This document shows positions 1-14,000 of a stretch of 64,000 nt of DNA, piece by piece. The notes under the pieces are model-generated. The model saw nothing but the letters and a program-made list of their open reading frames with translations. It made no database searches and was not told the origin of the DNA. Every line of letters begins with the position of its first letter. Positions within the stretch are counted from its first letter, which is position 1. The translations under genes were made by a program, and so were the position numbers. Source of the DNA: Hydra vulgaris (lineage: Eukaryota > Cnidaria > Hydrozoa > Anthoathecata > Hydridae). Location of the stretch: NCBI RefSeq assembly GCF_038396675.1, contig NC_088934.1, positions 39,328,501-39,392,500 on the forward strand. Reading direction: 5' to 3'.

Positions 1-1191
1 AACTTTATGAAATAAATCCCAAGTACAAAAACCAGCTGGAGCTTCAACTTTGTCTCTGAAGATATCAAACAAAAAAGAAGGAAAAACAAATTTTTTTCCA
101 TTCATCAATTTATTTCTAACATTTTTTATTAAATGGATTATATCATACAATAGATATGTTTTTAAAACTCCAATATATATTTTCTTCACCAATATAATAA
201 TTCCCACTTTGATATTGGGCTGCTTTTTGCAGATACATTCCATCCACAAGAAGCACACAATCACTTGATACACAATGTTTTTGTAACAAAACTGTTATAG
301 CTTTATACGCATTCATATCATTTATATTTTAAGGTAGTTGTTCTAACAATAACTTATAAGACTGTGCTGAAGTGTGACGTAAAATTAGTGCATAACGTAT
401 AATGGATGCAGAATATGGAGGTCTTCCTTGAGGAGAATAGTATCTAATTTCATTTAACTCTGTCAAAATTGAATTCATACCATTGGCTTTATTTCTAATA
501 TAGACAGGAAAATTTTCTAACATACTACAGTTTGTTAATTTGCAATTATGACTACTACAAAACCATTCAGGTAAAGAAATATGATAGCCTTTATATGACA
601 ATGAAACATAAAGATCTTTATTTACAGTTATTGACTCAAAAACTGTTGGTATGCCTGATTTTTCATCAAAGCATAGTTTATAATAAACAACACTATCATG
701 AATTTTTTAAATGTAAAGCCTAGCGGAGAATGTTGTTCTGTCAAAGAATCAAGATTAATTATTTTATCAACACTTTGAAAATCTTCAAACTCATCTTTTC
801 CTAAATATCTCAAAGTTGGTTCTTTTCGGGGCAACTTTGGAACCCTTAAAGTTGACGATCCACTTATTTCATCGGTTTGATTAGTTGGAACTGGAAGAAG
901 ATTCCATTTCAAGGTGCATTTTTTTCTCAATCATTTTGATGAAAAATTAATAAATTTTTCATCAAAATGATTTGAAAAAATAGCTGAATATTTTGATGGA
1001 ACCCAATCTTTTCTATTAACAAAGTATATCCATTGTTCTCGCAAATCAAATTCTTCAGGAAAATGAAATGTTGACTTTTTTGGACCATTAGAGTAACCAG
1101 TTTTACAGTTTGTAACAACACATTTATTAACCATTTTATTACTAGAACGAATCAAAAAAATGTAACAGTTATTTTTAAATATAAAGTTCAC
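1..1191 (-). pseudogene. THAP-domain P-element-type transposase, decayed, cut by left edge
   Basis: Reading the minus strand from about 1137, an N-terminal THAP zinc-finger begins MVNKCVVTNCKTGY and continues to the FSNHF motif; the usual Cys of the CSxHF motif is Phe here, so zinc binding is doubtful. After a stop near 931 the same frame carries a linker with KWNLLPVPT (about 895), then at 601-329 a segment containing YYSPQGRPPYS and SYKLLLEQLP, typical of the region before the catalytic core of THAP9/P-element transposases. From about 300 down comes a catalytic-core piece with LLVDGMYLQK (family usually DEMYL, so E is changed to G), then, after a frameshift, HLIKNVRNKL and AGFCTWDLFHKV at the edge. 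Stops, a frameshift, an apparent deletion between LLEQLP and the core, and an inverted-repeat scar at 929-972 make it a pseudogene. Assignment rests on remembered motif order. Confidence 0.75.
929..972. repeat. Short inverted repeat (20-bp arms, tiny loop) inside the THAP/P remnant
   Basis: AATCATTTTGATGAAAAATT at 929-948 is the reverse complement of 953-972, with only a few bases between. It falls exactly where the THAP finger should run on into the KWNLLP linker and creates the stop after FINFSSK, so one arm looks like an inverted local duplication rather than original coding sequence. Confidence 0.8.
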
Positions 1192-1853
1192 TTACATTTA
1201 TTATTGGAATTATCTCCACTTAAATAACATTGCATAAAAAAGCAGTTCGACTATATACAGTAATAAAAATAGACAGTCTATGTGTCTTTTTCATTATTCC
1301 ACTCTCTTATGGAATATAATGAAACAGTCAATTAGTCAGAATACATTCACATATTAATCAGTTCAGAATACATTACATATTAAATGACTATAAAAGCATG
1401 AGCCGATGCATGCAAACAAATATTTATATAGTAATTGTTACAATATTATCATTCAATATTTTATTCAACACCTTAGTATAATATTCTCTGGTAAATATAT
1501 TGTTATTGTTGTTGTTGTTAATAACACCTTTCATACATAATTTAAAATTTAAAAACAAGCCGTAAAAAAACTAGCCTCTTAATTTTTTTACGGAAAATGC
1601 AACAAATCAGGCCGTATAATAACAGCAGGCCATGGACCATCTGTGCACTAAAGCAGGTAAAATGTTTTGATATTTTTTGATATAACATAGTTTCAATTTT
1701 CGGGAAATGGCAAGGCTATACCAGTACTCTCTGGAGAGTGGGCACATCAAGATATAGCTCCTGGATTTTTATTTATTCGTTAAATTTTTTTAGACTTTTA
1801 CATCCGGCGCTGTCTAAGTAAAGTCAAAGTCAAATTGTCAATCAGTCTGCAAG
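1192..1853. other. AT-rich spacer, no gene seen
   Basis: No coding similarity was seen on either strand. It holds a short imperfect TTG/TTA run near 1500-1518 and probably the 5' part of the following hAT-A element, but I could not find a convincing terminal inverted repeat for that element. Confidence 0.5.
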
Positions 1854-1951
1854 ATGCCACGAAGCAAAGGTCATATCTGAAAATTTTATGAGGAGCAAAA
1901 AACAAACGAAACCCATGATGACCGTGGTATAAGCCAGGCCAATGGTCGGTG

Positions 1952-1985
<34 letters not shown>

Positions 1986-4973
1986 TTGAGGCAATATTTA
2001 CAAGGTCAATGATGGTAACACATCTGGCATGCGTAAGCACCTACTTCGTACCCATCCTCGTGAGTTCAAAGAGCAGGAGAAACATAAAGTCGTCCACAAG
2101 AGAGATTCTGATTTGACTTTGGACGAACTTGAAAGTATCTATAATGAAGATGAGACTAATGAGCCACAAAGAGGTGAGTTAAAAGTGTAAAATGAAGTTG
2201 CTTATAGCAACTTTATTTTAAAAAGATATTGTAATGATTTTTTTAAACTCTTTATTGAAATAAACGTTTTTGTGTATTGTCTTTTTAATCCCTAATGAAA
2301 AAAGCTCTTTTTATGACTTATTTTAATAAGTTAATACTCAATTTATACCCCAAATTAATAAATTAGCAATCAGTCTCGCACAAATTTTTTTTTACCTCAG
2401 CATAACGAGACTTAGCAATACTAAACTATTTTAATATTTTTTCCAGGCGAAAAATCTACTCAAGTTCTCAACCGCTCCATTAAGAAAAGACAACTTTCCA
2501 TGCCAGTTTGTCTTATTGAACACAAGTAAAGCCAGGCAAGACTGAGTCAGTGTCTGAAGTTCAAATCCAGAGATCCAAAGCAACTTCGAGGTGACTTGGA
2601 AATTATGAAACTTCTGGCAAGGATGAATTTTCTATTCAGCTTTGTTGAGGCAAGACCTTTCAAGGAGTTTATGCACTACTTAGATCCAAAGCTGAATATC
2701 AAGGCTGCCACAACTTGTTCAAGGTACAAGCTGCCTTTGTTGTATGACAATGTCAAGACGGCTGTGGATAAAATTTCGGAACCTGATCTACTGGAATGTC
2801 CGGGAATGACTCTGAGCACGGACATTTGGACTTCAAAGAACTTTGATCCATACCAATCATTGTCTGTTCATTACATTGACATATGGACCCTGAATAAGTT
2901 TGTCGTTTATGCCAGTCCGTTCAGTGAGAGGCACACAGCAGACAAGATTGCCAAAAAGATTGACAAGTAAGTTAAATTATAAAATGTACTTTTTTACATG
3001 CGTTAAGTAAATTGTGTTCAACAGTTAAAGTGATATGCCTGATCTCGCCATTATGCACGTTTATAATCACTGCAAAGGAAAGTTAGTTATTTTAGTTGTC
3101 GTAACTCATGACAATGCTGCCAATGTAAAAGCTGCAACTCCAAAGTGCACCTTCATTGACGAGTCTTTGCTTTGTGTGGACCATACCTTAAATTCGGCCA
3201 TCAAGGACATTATTGATACCACCACAACAGCAAACCATGCAATCACTCGTGCTCAAAGGCTAACAGAAAAGACGCACAAGAGTCATTTGGCGAATGAAAG
3301 AATCAACGCCGGAATTGCAGCTATGAACAGGGACATTTGTCTTGCCATGAAAATCGATTCAAAGGAAAATGTTACAGAGTTGGTCTACAAAAAGTTCATC
3401 ACTGCCAACAACACTCGCTAGAATTCTACATACATGTGTGTGCAGAGTGACATGAAAGAACCTCTTTTGGCAATTAAAGAAAGGCCAGGCATTGACCCAG
3501 CAGATGTTGGATCTCTTGAGCAGTCTGAATTGGAGTTAAAAATCTTTGAGGAACTGTTGCCTACTCTCAAACTGTTGGCAAAGACATCTGAGAGACTTAG
3601 TGCAGATAAAAAGCCGACTCTACACATCGTTGTTGGTGGTCTCCACATCTTGCAGCACCGCATCATCAGGGTTGAATTGGTCAAGGACGATTTGTCAGAC
3701 ACAAGCAAATCTTTTTTAAAAACTTTTTCAGCCAAACTTGATAAAAGGTTTCCCAATGCTGGCGCTCATACCATGTTTCTTGGTGTTGGTCATCTTCTTA
3801 ATCCTTACTACAAGGGTGTGGCATCCAAAAAATTTGGAATCTATGATAAAACCTACAAGTACTTGGTTGAAAACCACACCAATCATCATGAATGGGTCAT
3901 GTAAACTTGGAGAAGGAAACAGATTCGTTGGCTCAAGACGTGATTGAATTTCATTCTCAACACACAGCAATTTTGGACAAGTCCGACATTGCCAAGGAAT
4001 GGGATGTCTACAAGAATATGTATCCCTGGCCAAGTAAAGAAGCCTAGGAAAATGTTCTTGGGTTTTGGAAAAAACATGAAATGACTTTACCTCTTTTGGC
4101 TGAAGCAGCACGGCGTTACCTGGCAATTCCAGCATCTTCGGCCACTTCCGAGAGGGCCTTTTCTGCAGGAGGAAACATAGTCACACACAAAAGGGCCAAG
4201 CTTCAGCCGGAAAATGTTGAAAAGTTGCTCTATATCCAACAAAACTATGACTTTGTTCAAATCAAGTCCTGGAAACTGACCTCAGAAGATGACAAAGATC
4301 CTGGTATGGCATTCACAAAAATTCTAAAGAGAGATCTTAACTTTATCTTTGCCTTTAATAAAATCTTAAATTTTGCCACTTCCATTTATTGTTTTTATGT
4401 TTTTTGTTTTAACTTTAAACTTTTAAATTTTTTTCAAACTGAAATTTTGCTCAGTTTAAAAAAACTTTTGTAAATTTCTTTCCAGGTTTGTTGTCTCAAG
4501 ATCAGGGGCGTGCAGAGCGTGAGTCACCCGAGCAAATTGCTCGGGGCCCCGGACCCTATGGGGGACCCCAACAGCGGCAATAACATTCCAGGTTTTTTTT
4601 TCCTTCTCTTTTTCCCCATCAAGAGCTTTAACTTACATAAAAAATAAAAATAGCTCATTAAGTTTAATGAAAGTTGCCTCAAAAATGAGCTTGAGATCTA
4701 ATAATTTTTTTAAAAATAAATTTAGCGTTGCGTAATTTATAGAAGATCCCTGCGGAAGAGCTTTTGTTTAAATCTTATCTACATGCTTATCTTGAATTTA
4801 GCGGGAAAAGTTATGTGTTTAAATCTTATTTTAAAAATGGCGTATTTGGATTAGTTTTTTTACAGGCGATTTGCTTGATTGTACAATTTAATTTATAGAT
4901 TAATAAAAATAAATTTAATTTTTTCATTTTTGTGATTAATTATATATATAAATTTTGTATTAATTATTTAATC

Positions 4974-5370
<397 letters not shown>

Positions 5371-5398
5371 TTAGACGAAAGTATTTTAAAAAATAAAA

Positions 5399-7960
5399 AT
5401 GAAACGCACGTATCCATCTGGTGCATCAAAGTTAAAAATCAGTAAAGTAAAAAAAGCGGCTCTACAAAAAGGAAGGCAAACATTATTTGATGTTGGAATT
5501 ACAACTACTCCTAAAACATCAGATGCCCTTTACACTAGCTCAACGAAGCAAAAATATGACGGTAGTATCCAATCTTCTGTTTCTGGTAATAGTGCTGGCA
5601 GTATAGAGAAATTAGCCACTTTTGAAGACTGTCAAATTAGTGGTAGTGATAATACTTCTACAAGGACCACTAGCAGTGATGGACCAGCATTGTTGCAGCC
5701 ATTTGACATTGGTGAATTTGAAATAGAAAATTTCTCCCCTTCTCAGCTGGAAAAGTTTGTCATGGCTGGTTACATTCCTTTCCCACTGGATATGCCAAAA
5801 GATAATGGAAATCACATATTTCCAATGTCAGTTTTGAAAAGCAGAATGCCGAATGGGGAATCCTTCTCGCGGGATTGGCTTGTATTAAGCCCAGCAAAGA
5901 CAGCATTGTTTTGTTTTCCATGCCGATTATTTTTACCTAGAAATCAACTTCCACACATGACTTCATCCCTTGCAATGATTGGAGGATGGGGATATGAAAA
6001 GAAGTGGAAGAATCTCATCAGTCGAATTCCTGAACATGAGCATTCGAAAATCCATAAACAATGCTACATTCAGTGGCGTGAATTGGAAGCTCGAATGAAA
6101 ACTGATCAGTCAATTGAACATTTGATGAATCGCCAAATTGTCAATGAAGCTGACACCTGGAGAAAAATCTTGGAACGAATCTTGGATGTGATTCTGTTTC
6201 TTGGTGAACGAGGATTGGCTATTCGTGGAAAATCTGACCTAATTGGAGATTCTCATAATGGAAATTTCTTAGGATTGCTGGAACTGATTTCGCATTATGA
6301 CCCAATTCTTAAGGAACATGTGATAAAAGTTAAACAATCACAGGACAAGGGTCAACGTCTTCAGGCGCATTACTTGTCAAATCGTTCTCAAAATGAATTC
6401 ATTGGCCTTTGTGCAGCTGAGGTTCGCAGGCAAATTATAGAAGAGTGCAAGTCTGCAAAGTATTTTTCAATTATGGTTGATGCCACTCCTGATGTGAGCC
6501 ATACTGAACAAAGTTCGTTTGTCATTCGATATGTACATGAAAAAGAACCTGGAAAATTTTTAATTGAAGAGCGGTTTTTGATCTTTGTAGATTGTGCCAA
6601 GAAGACTGGATCTGATATTGCGGAATTAATTCTGGAAACTTTGGAAACATTAAAAATTTGTTTTGAAGACTGCCGTGGCCAAGGCTATGACAATGGAGTC
6701 AACATGTCAGGAAAATATAAGGGTGTTCAAGCAATCCTACAAAAGAAGAACCCATTGTCTGTATTCTCGCCCTGTGGTTGTCATTCATTGAATTTGTGTG
6801 GACAGAATGCTGCCTCAAGCTATACAGATGCTGAGACTTTCTTTGGAACTGTTCAAACCGTATATACGATCTTTTCTGCTAGTCCGCAACGCTGGGAAAT
6901 ATTGCAAAAGATACTTCACGGTGTGTCTTTGCATGGACAATCAGGAACACGATGGACTGAGAGACTCGACAGCATTCGCCCTTTCTATAATCACTTGAGC
7001 CAAATCATTGAATCTTTGAAAGAAGTTAAGATCTTGAATCTCACGCCTAAAGCAAAAACTGAGATTAGAGGTGCCCTAAAATATATGAGCTCCTTCAAAT
7101 GTGTTCTCATGTCTGGAATTTGGCTGAAAGTTCTCACATTGATTGACCGCTGCAACCAGGTCATTCAGGCAAGAAAAGCAACTATTGATATTGAGGTGGA
7201 AAATATTGAAGCATTGATTAGTCAACTCAAATCTGTTCGGGAGGAATGGCCTCCAATTTTAGAAGAAGCCAAGTTAGTTGCAGATGTTGCAAAAATTAGT
7301 TCTGAATTTCCAATCCACAGAAAAGTGAAACGCAAAAGTTTTTTTGGGGAGCAAATTAAAGGTGATGAACAAATTACGGAATTAACAGAAGCAGAATCAG
7401 GAGAGGAGGCAACATTTCGGAGAACGGTTTTTTATCACATTTTTGATTCTGTAATTGGTGGACTTACTGCACGTTTCACAGCAATTCAAGAAATCCTTTC
7501 TATATTCTCTTTTTTGTGGAAGTATCAAAAACTGTCTGAAGCAGAAATCAAGAGTGCTTGCTCACATTTTTCGCAAAAATATTCTTGTGATGTGACCGAA
7601 AATGAACTGACTGAAGAATTGCTTCACATAAAACAAATTCATACTGCAAATTTTGGAAAGGAACCTCTTGCCCCATTTGACTTATTAAACAAAATTTCTG
7701 AAATGAAGCTTGGAGAACTCTTTAGAAATATAGTAATTGCATTGCGTATTTTTGCTTCAATTCCAGTGACAGTGGCTTCAAGTGAGCGTTCATTCAGTAA
7801 ATTGAAGCTCATCAAGAATTTTTTGCGCTCAACTATGGGACAAGAACGAACAAGTGACCTCGCCATTTTGAGTATCGAGTGTCTATTAGCAAAAAATATT
7901 GATTTCCATGATGTGATTGAAAAGTTTGCTAAACAAAAGACAAGAAAAATAATATTGTAA
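5399..7960 (+). CDS. hAT transposase, TTF-type zinc finger / DUF4371 / hAT-C (ZMYM1-like), 853 aa, intact
   Basis: An uninterrupted 853-codon frame between the hAT-B ends. A basic, low-complexity N-terminus is followed by a TTF-type zinc finger at about residues 155-225 (FCFPC with Cys172 and Cys175, then HEHSKIH with His215 and His219). The DUF4371-like RNase-H fold starts with LAIRGKSD and [10 protein letters not shown]; catalytic Asp candidates are D360 (SIMVDATPD) and D431 ([18 protein letters not shown]), followed by [10 protein letters not shown] and GTRWTER (about 516-522). The C-terminal hAT dimerisation domain holds [18 protein letters not shown] and [12 protein letters not shown]. 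Length and domain order match animal ZMYM1-like hAT transposases. The chosen ATG is the first in frame and directly follows the (TA)n array. With no stop or frameshift it may be recently active. A homologous decayed copy lies at 62594-64000. Confidence 0.93.
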   Translation: MKRTYPSGASKLKISKVKKAALQKGRQTLFDVGITTTPKTSDALYTSSTKQKYDGSIQSSVSGNSAGSIEKLATFEDCQISGSDNTSTRTTSSDGPALLQPFDIGEFEIENFSPSQLEKFVMAGYIPFPLDMPKDNGNHIFPMSVLKSRMPNGESFSRDWLVLSPAKTALFCFPCRLFLPRNQLPHMTSSLAMIGGWGYEKKWKNLISRIPEHEHSKIHKQCYIQWRELEARMKTDQSIEHLMNRQIVNEADTWRKILERILDVILFLGERGLAIRGKSDLIGDSHNGNFLGLLELISHYDPILKEHVIKVKQSQDKGQRLQAHYLSNRSQNEFIGLCAAEVRRQIIEECKSAKYFSIMVDATPDVSHTEQSSFVIRYVHEKEPGKFLIEERFLIFVDCAKKTGSDIAELILETLETLKICFEDCRGQGYDNGVNMSGKYKGVQAILQKKNPLSVFSPCGCHSLNLCGQNAASSYTDAETFFGTVQTVYTIFSASPQRWEILQKILHGVSLHGQSGTRWTERLDSIRPFYNHLSQIIESLKEVKILNLTPKAKTEIRGALKYMSSFKCVLMSGIWLKVLTLIDRCNQVIQARKATIDIEVENIEALISQLKSVREEWPPILEEAKLVADVAKISSEFPIHRKVKRKSFFGEQIKGDEQITELTEAESGEEATFRRTVFYHIFDSVIGGLTARFTAIQEILSIFSFLWKYQKLSEAEIKSACSHFSQKYSCDVTENELTEELLHIKQIHTANFGKEPLAPFDLLNKISEMKLGELFRNIVIALRIFASIPVTVASSERSFSKLKLIKNFLRSTMGQERTSDLAILSIECLLAKNIDFHDVIEKFAKQKTRKIIL

Positions 7961-8357
7961 GAAACAACAGTTGGACTATTTAATTATACTTATATTCCAG
8001 TAATATAATAAAAAAATTTAAGCAGGCCTTTTTTTTTTTGGAGTAAAGGGGGTGGGCCCCTAAACTGAAGGATGCTCGGGGCCCCCAAATCCTGTGCACG
8101 GCCCTGCTCAAAAGAGTGATCAAGCCAATGTTGTTGAATCTGATGATGTGGTTGAGATTCAGCTAAATCTAAGACTACCAAGTCAGCCGATGTCACGAGC
8201 AATTACAGCCTCCTCTAGAATCTCTACTGCTACAACGTCTCATGTACCAGGTATTACACAACTGATCAACAGTTCAAGGGGTTCTGCTCCAGCTCTGTTT
8301 GCCAGACCATCCAAAGCTTCAACTGATGCACTTTCAACTAGTGACACAAGTAAATGA

Positions 8358-8690
8358 ACTGTTTGACAAAGTTTGTAATTAAAAACTTTTATTTATTGCC
8401 AATAAAATTTAGTTAATGTGCATTACAATACAACATTACAAATAAAATAAATGAAACACATGCAAGTTTTCATTTTAATTTTTATTTGTCTTGTCAAGTC
8501 TTGGTAAATAGTTTAATTACAATAAAGTAGCCAAAACAATTGTAATGGCCGAGCCCCCCAGCAGAATAACAAATTTCACATTAAGGAATAACTAGTATGT
8601 CTCGTTATGTCTCGTTATGTCCCGTTAAAATGATATAAATTCCGGGAAATTGTGAAGCTCCTATTTTGATTCGTTTTCATTAAATAGAGT
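8358..8690. other. Probable 3' untranslated/terminal part of hAT-A
   Basis: No coding signal. AATAAA-type signals (about 8401-8406 and 8440-8450) follow the hAT-A stop. At 8595-8626 there are three tandem near-copies of TATGTCTCGT. No clear terminal inverted repeat was found. Confidence 0.4.
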
Positions 8691-8897
8691 TTAGTGCGGT
8701 TCTTTTATTGATAACATTTCTGCATGTAAGCCATCAATTCTGTCGTTAGATAATTTTAAGTTTCCGCTGATAAGTTTAAGAATATCGTTTTGCTGTTTTT
8801 GAAACATTTCTTTGAATATTTCTCGAACAATGCTTATTGAAACTTCTTTATCGTCATTAGTGCAAGATTCTGTTGATAAATTTTTCGATTTATTCAT
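8691..8897 (-). pseudogene. Possible N-terminus of a LINE ORF1-type coiled-coil protein
   Basis: A 68-codon frame opening MNKSKNLSTESCTNDDKE and continuing into an amphipathic helix (EMFQKQQNDILKLISGNL) looks like the start of ORF1 proteins of cnidarian LINEs, which begin with a short polar stretch and a coiled coil. It stops abruptly and nothing on the minus strand to its left continues it. No nucleic-acid-binding motif is visible. Weak call. Confidence 0.3.
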
Positions 8898-9967
8898 TAT
8901 ATGAAATAAACCTTTTTAATCCACCGAGCGAAGAAATAATAATAATAAACAATGAACGTTTTAATATTCAAAATTCAAAAGCTATGATTATATAAAGTTT
9001 ACACCCTAAATCAAATGAGGTGGTTGCTTCAATCTTTTTCTAAACATTCTAATATGATATAAACAAGAACATACTCAAGTTTGGCACTTAAGTATGTTTT
9101 ATTTACCAAAAGTATATTTTTTAAACCAATATTATTGGTTTTTTCATAATTATATTAATTACAAATAAAGATGTTTGTAGTAAATGCGTTTACCTTGTGG
9201 GTGATTTGAATTTAAATGTATTAGAATATGACTCAAATAAAAACGTCAGAAATTTTCTTAATTTAGTATTTCAAAATGGATTTATTCCAACCTTAAATAA
9301 ACCAACTAGAATCACCAAAAATAGTGCAACCTCAATTGATCAAATTGCATTTCCAGAGATAACAAAAATTATTAAATCTAAATTGTAATTGAACCCATGG
9401 ATAACTACCGGAATATTAAAATCATCAAAAAAGAAACTCTTAAAAAAAAAATCTCTTAAAAAAAGAACATTTGATAATGAATCCAATTATAAAAAATATA
9501 ATGGTATTTTTGAGCTAGTTATAAATCGTTCAAAGAAAATATATTACTCAAATCAATTACTAAAATTCAAAGGCTGCACTCTTAAAAAAGTTCCGTTAAA
9601 TTATACTAATAATAATAAAATTATACTAATAGTAATATATGATCTAAAAGTGGAAGAATATTCAAATAAATTTTGAGAAATAAGTTTTTTTTCCCAAGTT
9701 CTTCGAAATAACGAAAATATCATTTTTAAAAAAATGCTCAAATAAACATTTTTATAATAATTTATTATTTTTATAATAACTTTTATAATAAAATATTCAA
9801 AGAAACATTTTTATAATAATTTCAATAGAATCAAAAATATCATTTCAATTAGAATTTACATGTCAGATATATTTATGGATAACAAATGAAAAGTTACGGT
9901 ATTAAAACTTTTATAAAAACTCCATTTTTTTAAGTTAAGTTTTGATTTTTTAAACATAATGATTTAA

Positions 9968-10607
9968 GAGTCATTTTTTGTAAGAATCAGGCAGTCAATG
10001 GAAGTGACCTCCTCCAAATTGCTTGAATTTTTTATATATTGATCAGAATATAGAAAAAACCTGTTTGGGAAAAAAAAAATTTTCAAAAATGTTTCGTTCA
10101 CTCGGAATCTGGGCTTAAATTTTTGAGATTTTTTTAAAAATTTTTAGAAATTTAGTTTTTGCCACCTTTGAACCCATTTTTTTGGCAAGGCAAAAAGTTG
10201 CACATAGCTTTTGTAGTTAATATCAGACGTAACCCAAAAGCTCTCTCCAAAAAATATAAAAAAGTTGCGTGACACTGTGCGGTTGGCTAATTATCATAGT
10301 TCAAAAGTACAAAATCAATCAGTTTTGTCAACTTTTAATCGGAGTTAATTCTAGCGGCGAAGTGTTGCACACAATTTTTCTTTTAGGATTTGAAATTATC
10401 AAAGGTATTGAGTCTAAAAATGCAAAGAAAGTTATGTGATACCTAAGGCCTATTAATATATTAAGGCTTGAAATTGGAAAAAAATGTTTTAGTATACTTA
10501 CAAAATGAACCATTACGGCAGAGGCGCTTAGTTTTGTAAAAATGTAAACATATCCAACTGTCAATACAAAAAGGTCCTAACATAATAATAAAAAAAATTC
10601 GTGTGAT
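9968..10607 (+). repeat. Left long terminal inverted repeat (640 bp) of the TTAA element
   Basis: Pairs with 15368-16016. Mirrored 78-codon frames in the two arms differ at only two residues, showing near-identity over at least 240 bp. The arms differ by about 9 bp in length, mainly from a short indel about 30-45 bp from the outer end. Confidence 0.9.
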
Positions 10608-11085
10608 CTTTAGATATTAAGTTAAAAATAAAGGTACAAATTGTTAAAAATGATTAAGTACGAAGAGATATTTTTTTGAACACACAGATGAGGTTTTCGC
10701 TCACAATAAAATTTCTATCATCCAAAATTAGCATTTAGCATTACACAAAACATTGCACGTAATGTTAAGAAAAAATTTAAGCGTTTCTGACTATGATATA
10801 GAAATCATAACAATTGAAATAAATAATAATAAAAAACAATACATGATCAGAAGTGAATTATTTAAATTTACGTCATAACCAAATAACTTGTGGTGATCGA
10901 ATGGAAGAAGAATAGCTGATATCACGATTGTGGAGAAACAAGTTAGTGGGCGGTTGTTTACTTTACCATAAAAATGTCTTAACTTTATTTTAACGATCTT
11001 TAAAATTTGCATAAATAGAGTAGATATTTTATCATTGCTATTGAGAAATAGGTACTGCATAAATAGAACTTGTTTTTAGTTGAGT

Positions 11086-14000
11086 ATGAAACAAAACAAA
11101 TATTTTTATGAAAACTGTTGTTGCTTTTCAAAAGGAAATTGTGGATCAATCAAAAAACATAAAATTATAAACAAAATGTTCTACATTCATCAGCTGGGAG
11201 ATGTTGATGTTAAGAAACACCTCATCAACTTAAAGGTAATTATGCATTTTAAATTTACGCAGACTGTAATATAATTTTTATAATTACATACTTTATAACT
11301 TCTCTGCAATAAGATTTTGAGACAAAGTTCTTTAAACAAAAAAAAAATAGCTCTTTTAATTAATTCCTCACTCTTTTAATAAATAATCACTAAATTAATC
11401 ACACTCTTGCAATATTGTATTTTAATAATAACAACAATGTATTTCAAACTTGTAAACATTTTTCGTGAAGAGTCAGATTATAAACAATGCTTTAAATGAC
11501 ACACTTAATAATTGTTTAAAAAATTGTTTTTAGGTCATGCGATTAAACGATAATAATATTTGGGAAGAAAATGGACTTATTGCAAATAGACTTAAAAGAA
11601 ATCTTGAAAAGGATGAACAAATATGTGCTTTTCACCGGTACACGTTTGGTATTGCATGGAGTCCTCCAAAAACATGCTTTCATCCTCACCATCTAAATAT
11701 AAAAGGAAAAAAATCTCCCGCTTTAAGGGCGTCACCAATACATGTCGTCATATCAATGTCAAAGCGATACAATGAAGTATTTTCAGTTGGTGCAATGCTG
11801 TGTTTTACCCATTTAAAGCAAGAAACTGCTTTATCTAGAGTCAACGAAAACACCAATTTATGTACAGAAACACAAACACAACAAGAACAAACATATATGA
11901 CACCTGCTACTCCAGATGAAGAATTTCATCCCGGTGAAATTAATGTTTCACAGGAGATTTTGGACGAATCTCTAAGAAGCCGTGAGAGTGTAACTGAGGT
12001 TCTTAATGCAAGTCCAATAAAATTTAGATTAAAAAGGAAGTTCGAATATCTGGAAGATACTACTAAAGATAAGTTAAAACGCAAGTATGTTCGCCTAGAA
12101 AACTTATTAAAGAAAAAATTTGCGGAAGCTGTTGCTCCTGGACAAGAGGAAATACTTATAGATTTTCTTAACAGTAAAAATGTTGATGAAATAAATAGCC
12201 CTCTCCCAATTGAAATTATTCGTGCTCAGAAAGTATATAAGCAAAGTGATTCCATGGGAAAGTTAGTTATCCTCTCATTATTAGACCATACCAAGTATAC
12301 CAAAAAGTTTATAATGAACACATTTGAGTGTACCAAACATCGTATAGAAACAGCAAGAAAATGGCATGCATCTCATAATGGGTTGGCATTTCCAGAGAAG
12401 AAAGTATTCTTCCGATCTAGTCTTGATCAAACAAAGTGTGAACATTTCTTAGACTTTATATTTACAAGCGGTATTTTGCATGATGTTGCTTATGGAATAA
12501 CCAAATTAAAATACGACAGCGGTGAAGAACAAAAGATAGTGCATGCAATACTGACAACAAAATATAGCCACGCTATCATGTTCTATCGAAAAAGTTGTAG
12601 TAAAAACAATTATATACCATTATCTGATTCAAGTTTGTGGAAAGTATTGCATGCAATAAAACCTTCAAGTCGAAAAAGCTTAGCTGGATTAGATGATGTT
12701 ACTGCTTCAGGCATGAATGGTTTTCAAACATTACAAAAATTGGCACAAAGATTTAGTTCTAAATCTCTCGAAGCTGCCCTTGAAAAAGGAAAAAGGTATT
12801 TGAAAACAAGTTATCAAACCAATTGTAGTGTCAATGACTAAAACATTTCTTCTCATAGCTCAAAACATGCCTTATCAGATCCATCTGAAAAAAATCTTCA
12901 ATCCAACACAGAGATATCAGAAGTGGTATGTGCCGATTGCTATGATTTGTGCAAAGCTATCGAGATGATCAAAGAACTAACAATTCAAAATTCTGACGAT
13001 GCTGATTCTATTTATGATTTGGAAATTGCTGTAAAGGATGTATTCAACTACATAAAGCACCTGATGAGAGATTCTCAACAGAAAAAGGCAAAAATCGAAG
13101 CTTTTAAGCAATTAAACGATGAAACTGCTTTCTGGCTTAAAGATTTTTGTCAAAAAATTCTTCCGGTTCGATACAGTGAGGGCCAAAGAGAGTATTTTGG
13201 CAAGAAAGGAATGAGTTTACATGTGGATATATTCTTCATAAAAATAGCAGGAAAGTTATTCAAACGTGTTTACTTTACTTCAATGTATAGGTGTGATCAG
13301 GGAATAGGTGATGTTGTTTCGTTAGCCACTGCAGTTTTAGACCAATTCAGAATTGATCAACCGCATATCAAGAAAATGTTTACCAAATCTGATAATGCCG
13401 GCTGCAATCAGGGAAATCTTTCAGCTGAAGCAATCTACAATGTATGCAAAGAGAGAGATATAAAGTTGCTGAGATATGATTATAATGAACCCTGTTGTGG
13501 AAAAGATCAATGTGACAGGGAGAGTGCAGTTGTAAAGACAATTTTAAGGAGTTACGTTGACTCTGGTAATAATCTTTTGACTGCTGAAGATATACACAAG
13601 GCTATGCATTATAGTTTTGGCGCTAAAGATGCAAAAGTAGCAGTTGCTCAAATTAGCAATGATAAAACTGTAGTTACCGGACCAAAGATTAAGAACATTA
13701 GCAACTATCACTCATTTGAGTTTGGTGAGAAAAGTATGAAGATGTGGCGTTATTTCAATATCGGTGAGGGAATTGAACAAGAGTATGGAAATCTTAAAAT
13801 TCAACCCTCGATTAAGTTGTTGTTGCCATATAGCAAAACAGATAATTCAATTAGGCGTAACAAGTCACTTAAGGAAAAACAGAAAAGAAGTGACAGGCAA
13901 TTATATTCATTAAGATTTTGCACTGAAATGAATTGTACTTTATCATTTGAAAGCGATGCTGAGTTAGAAGAACACATGCTATCCGGTCTTCATACAGTTC

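Noticed and set aside
10328-10564. 78-codon frame with a near-identical mirror copy at 15411-15647
   Set aside because: The pair exists because both lie in the long inverted repeats of the TTAA element; conservation is at DNA level, not evidence of a gene.
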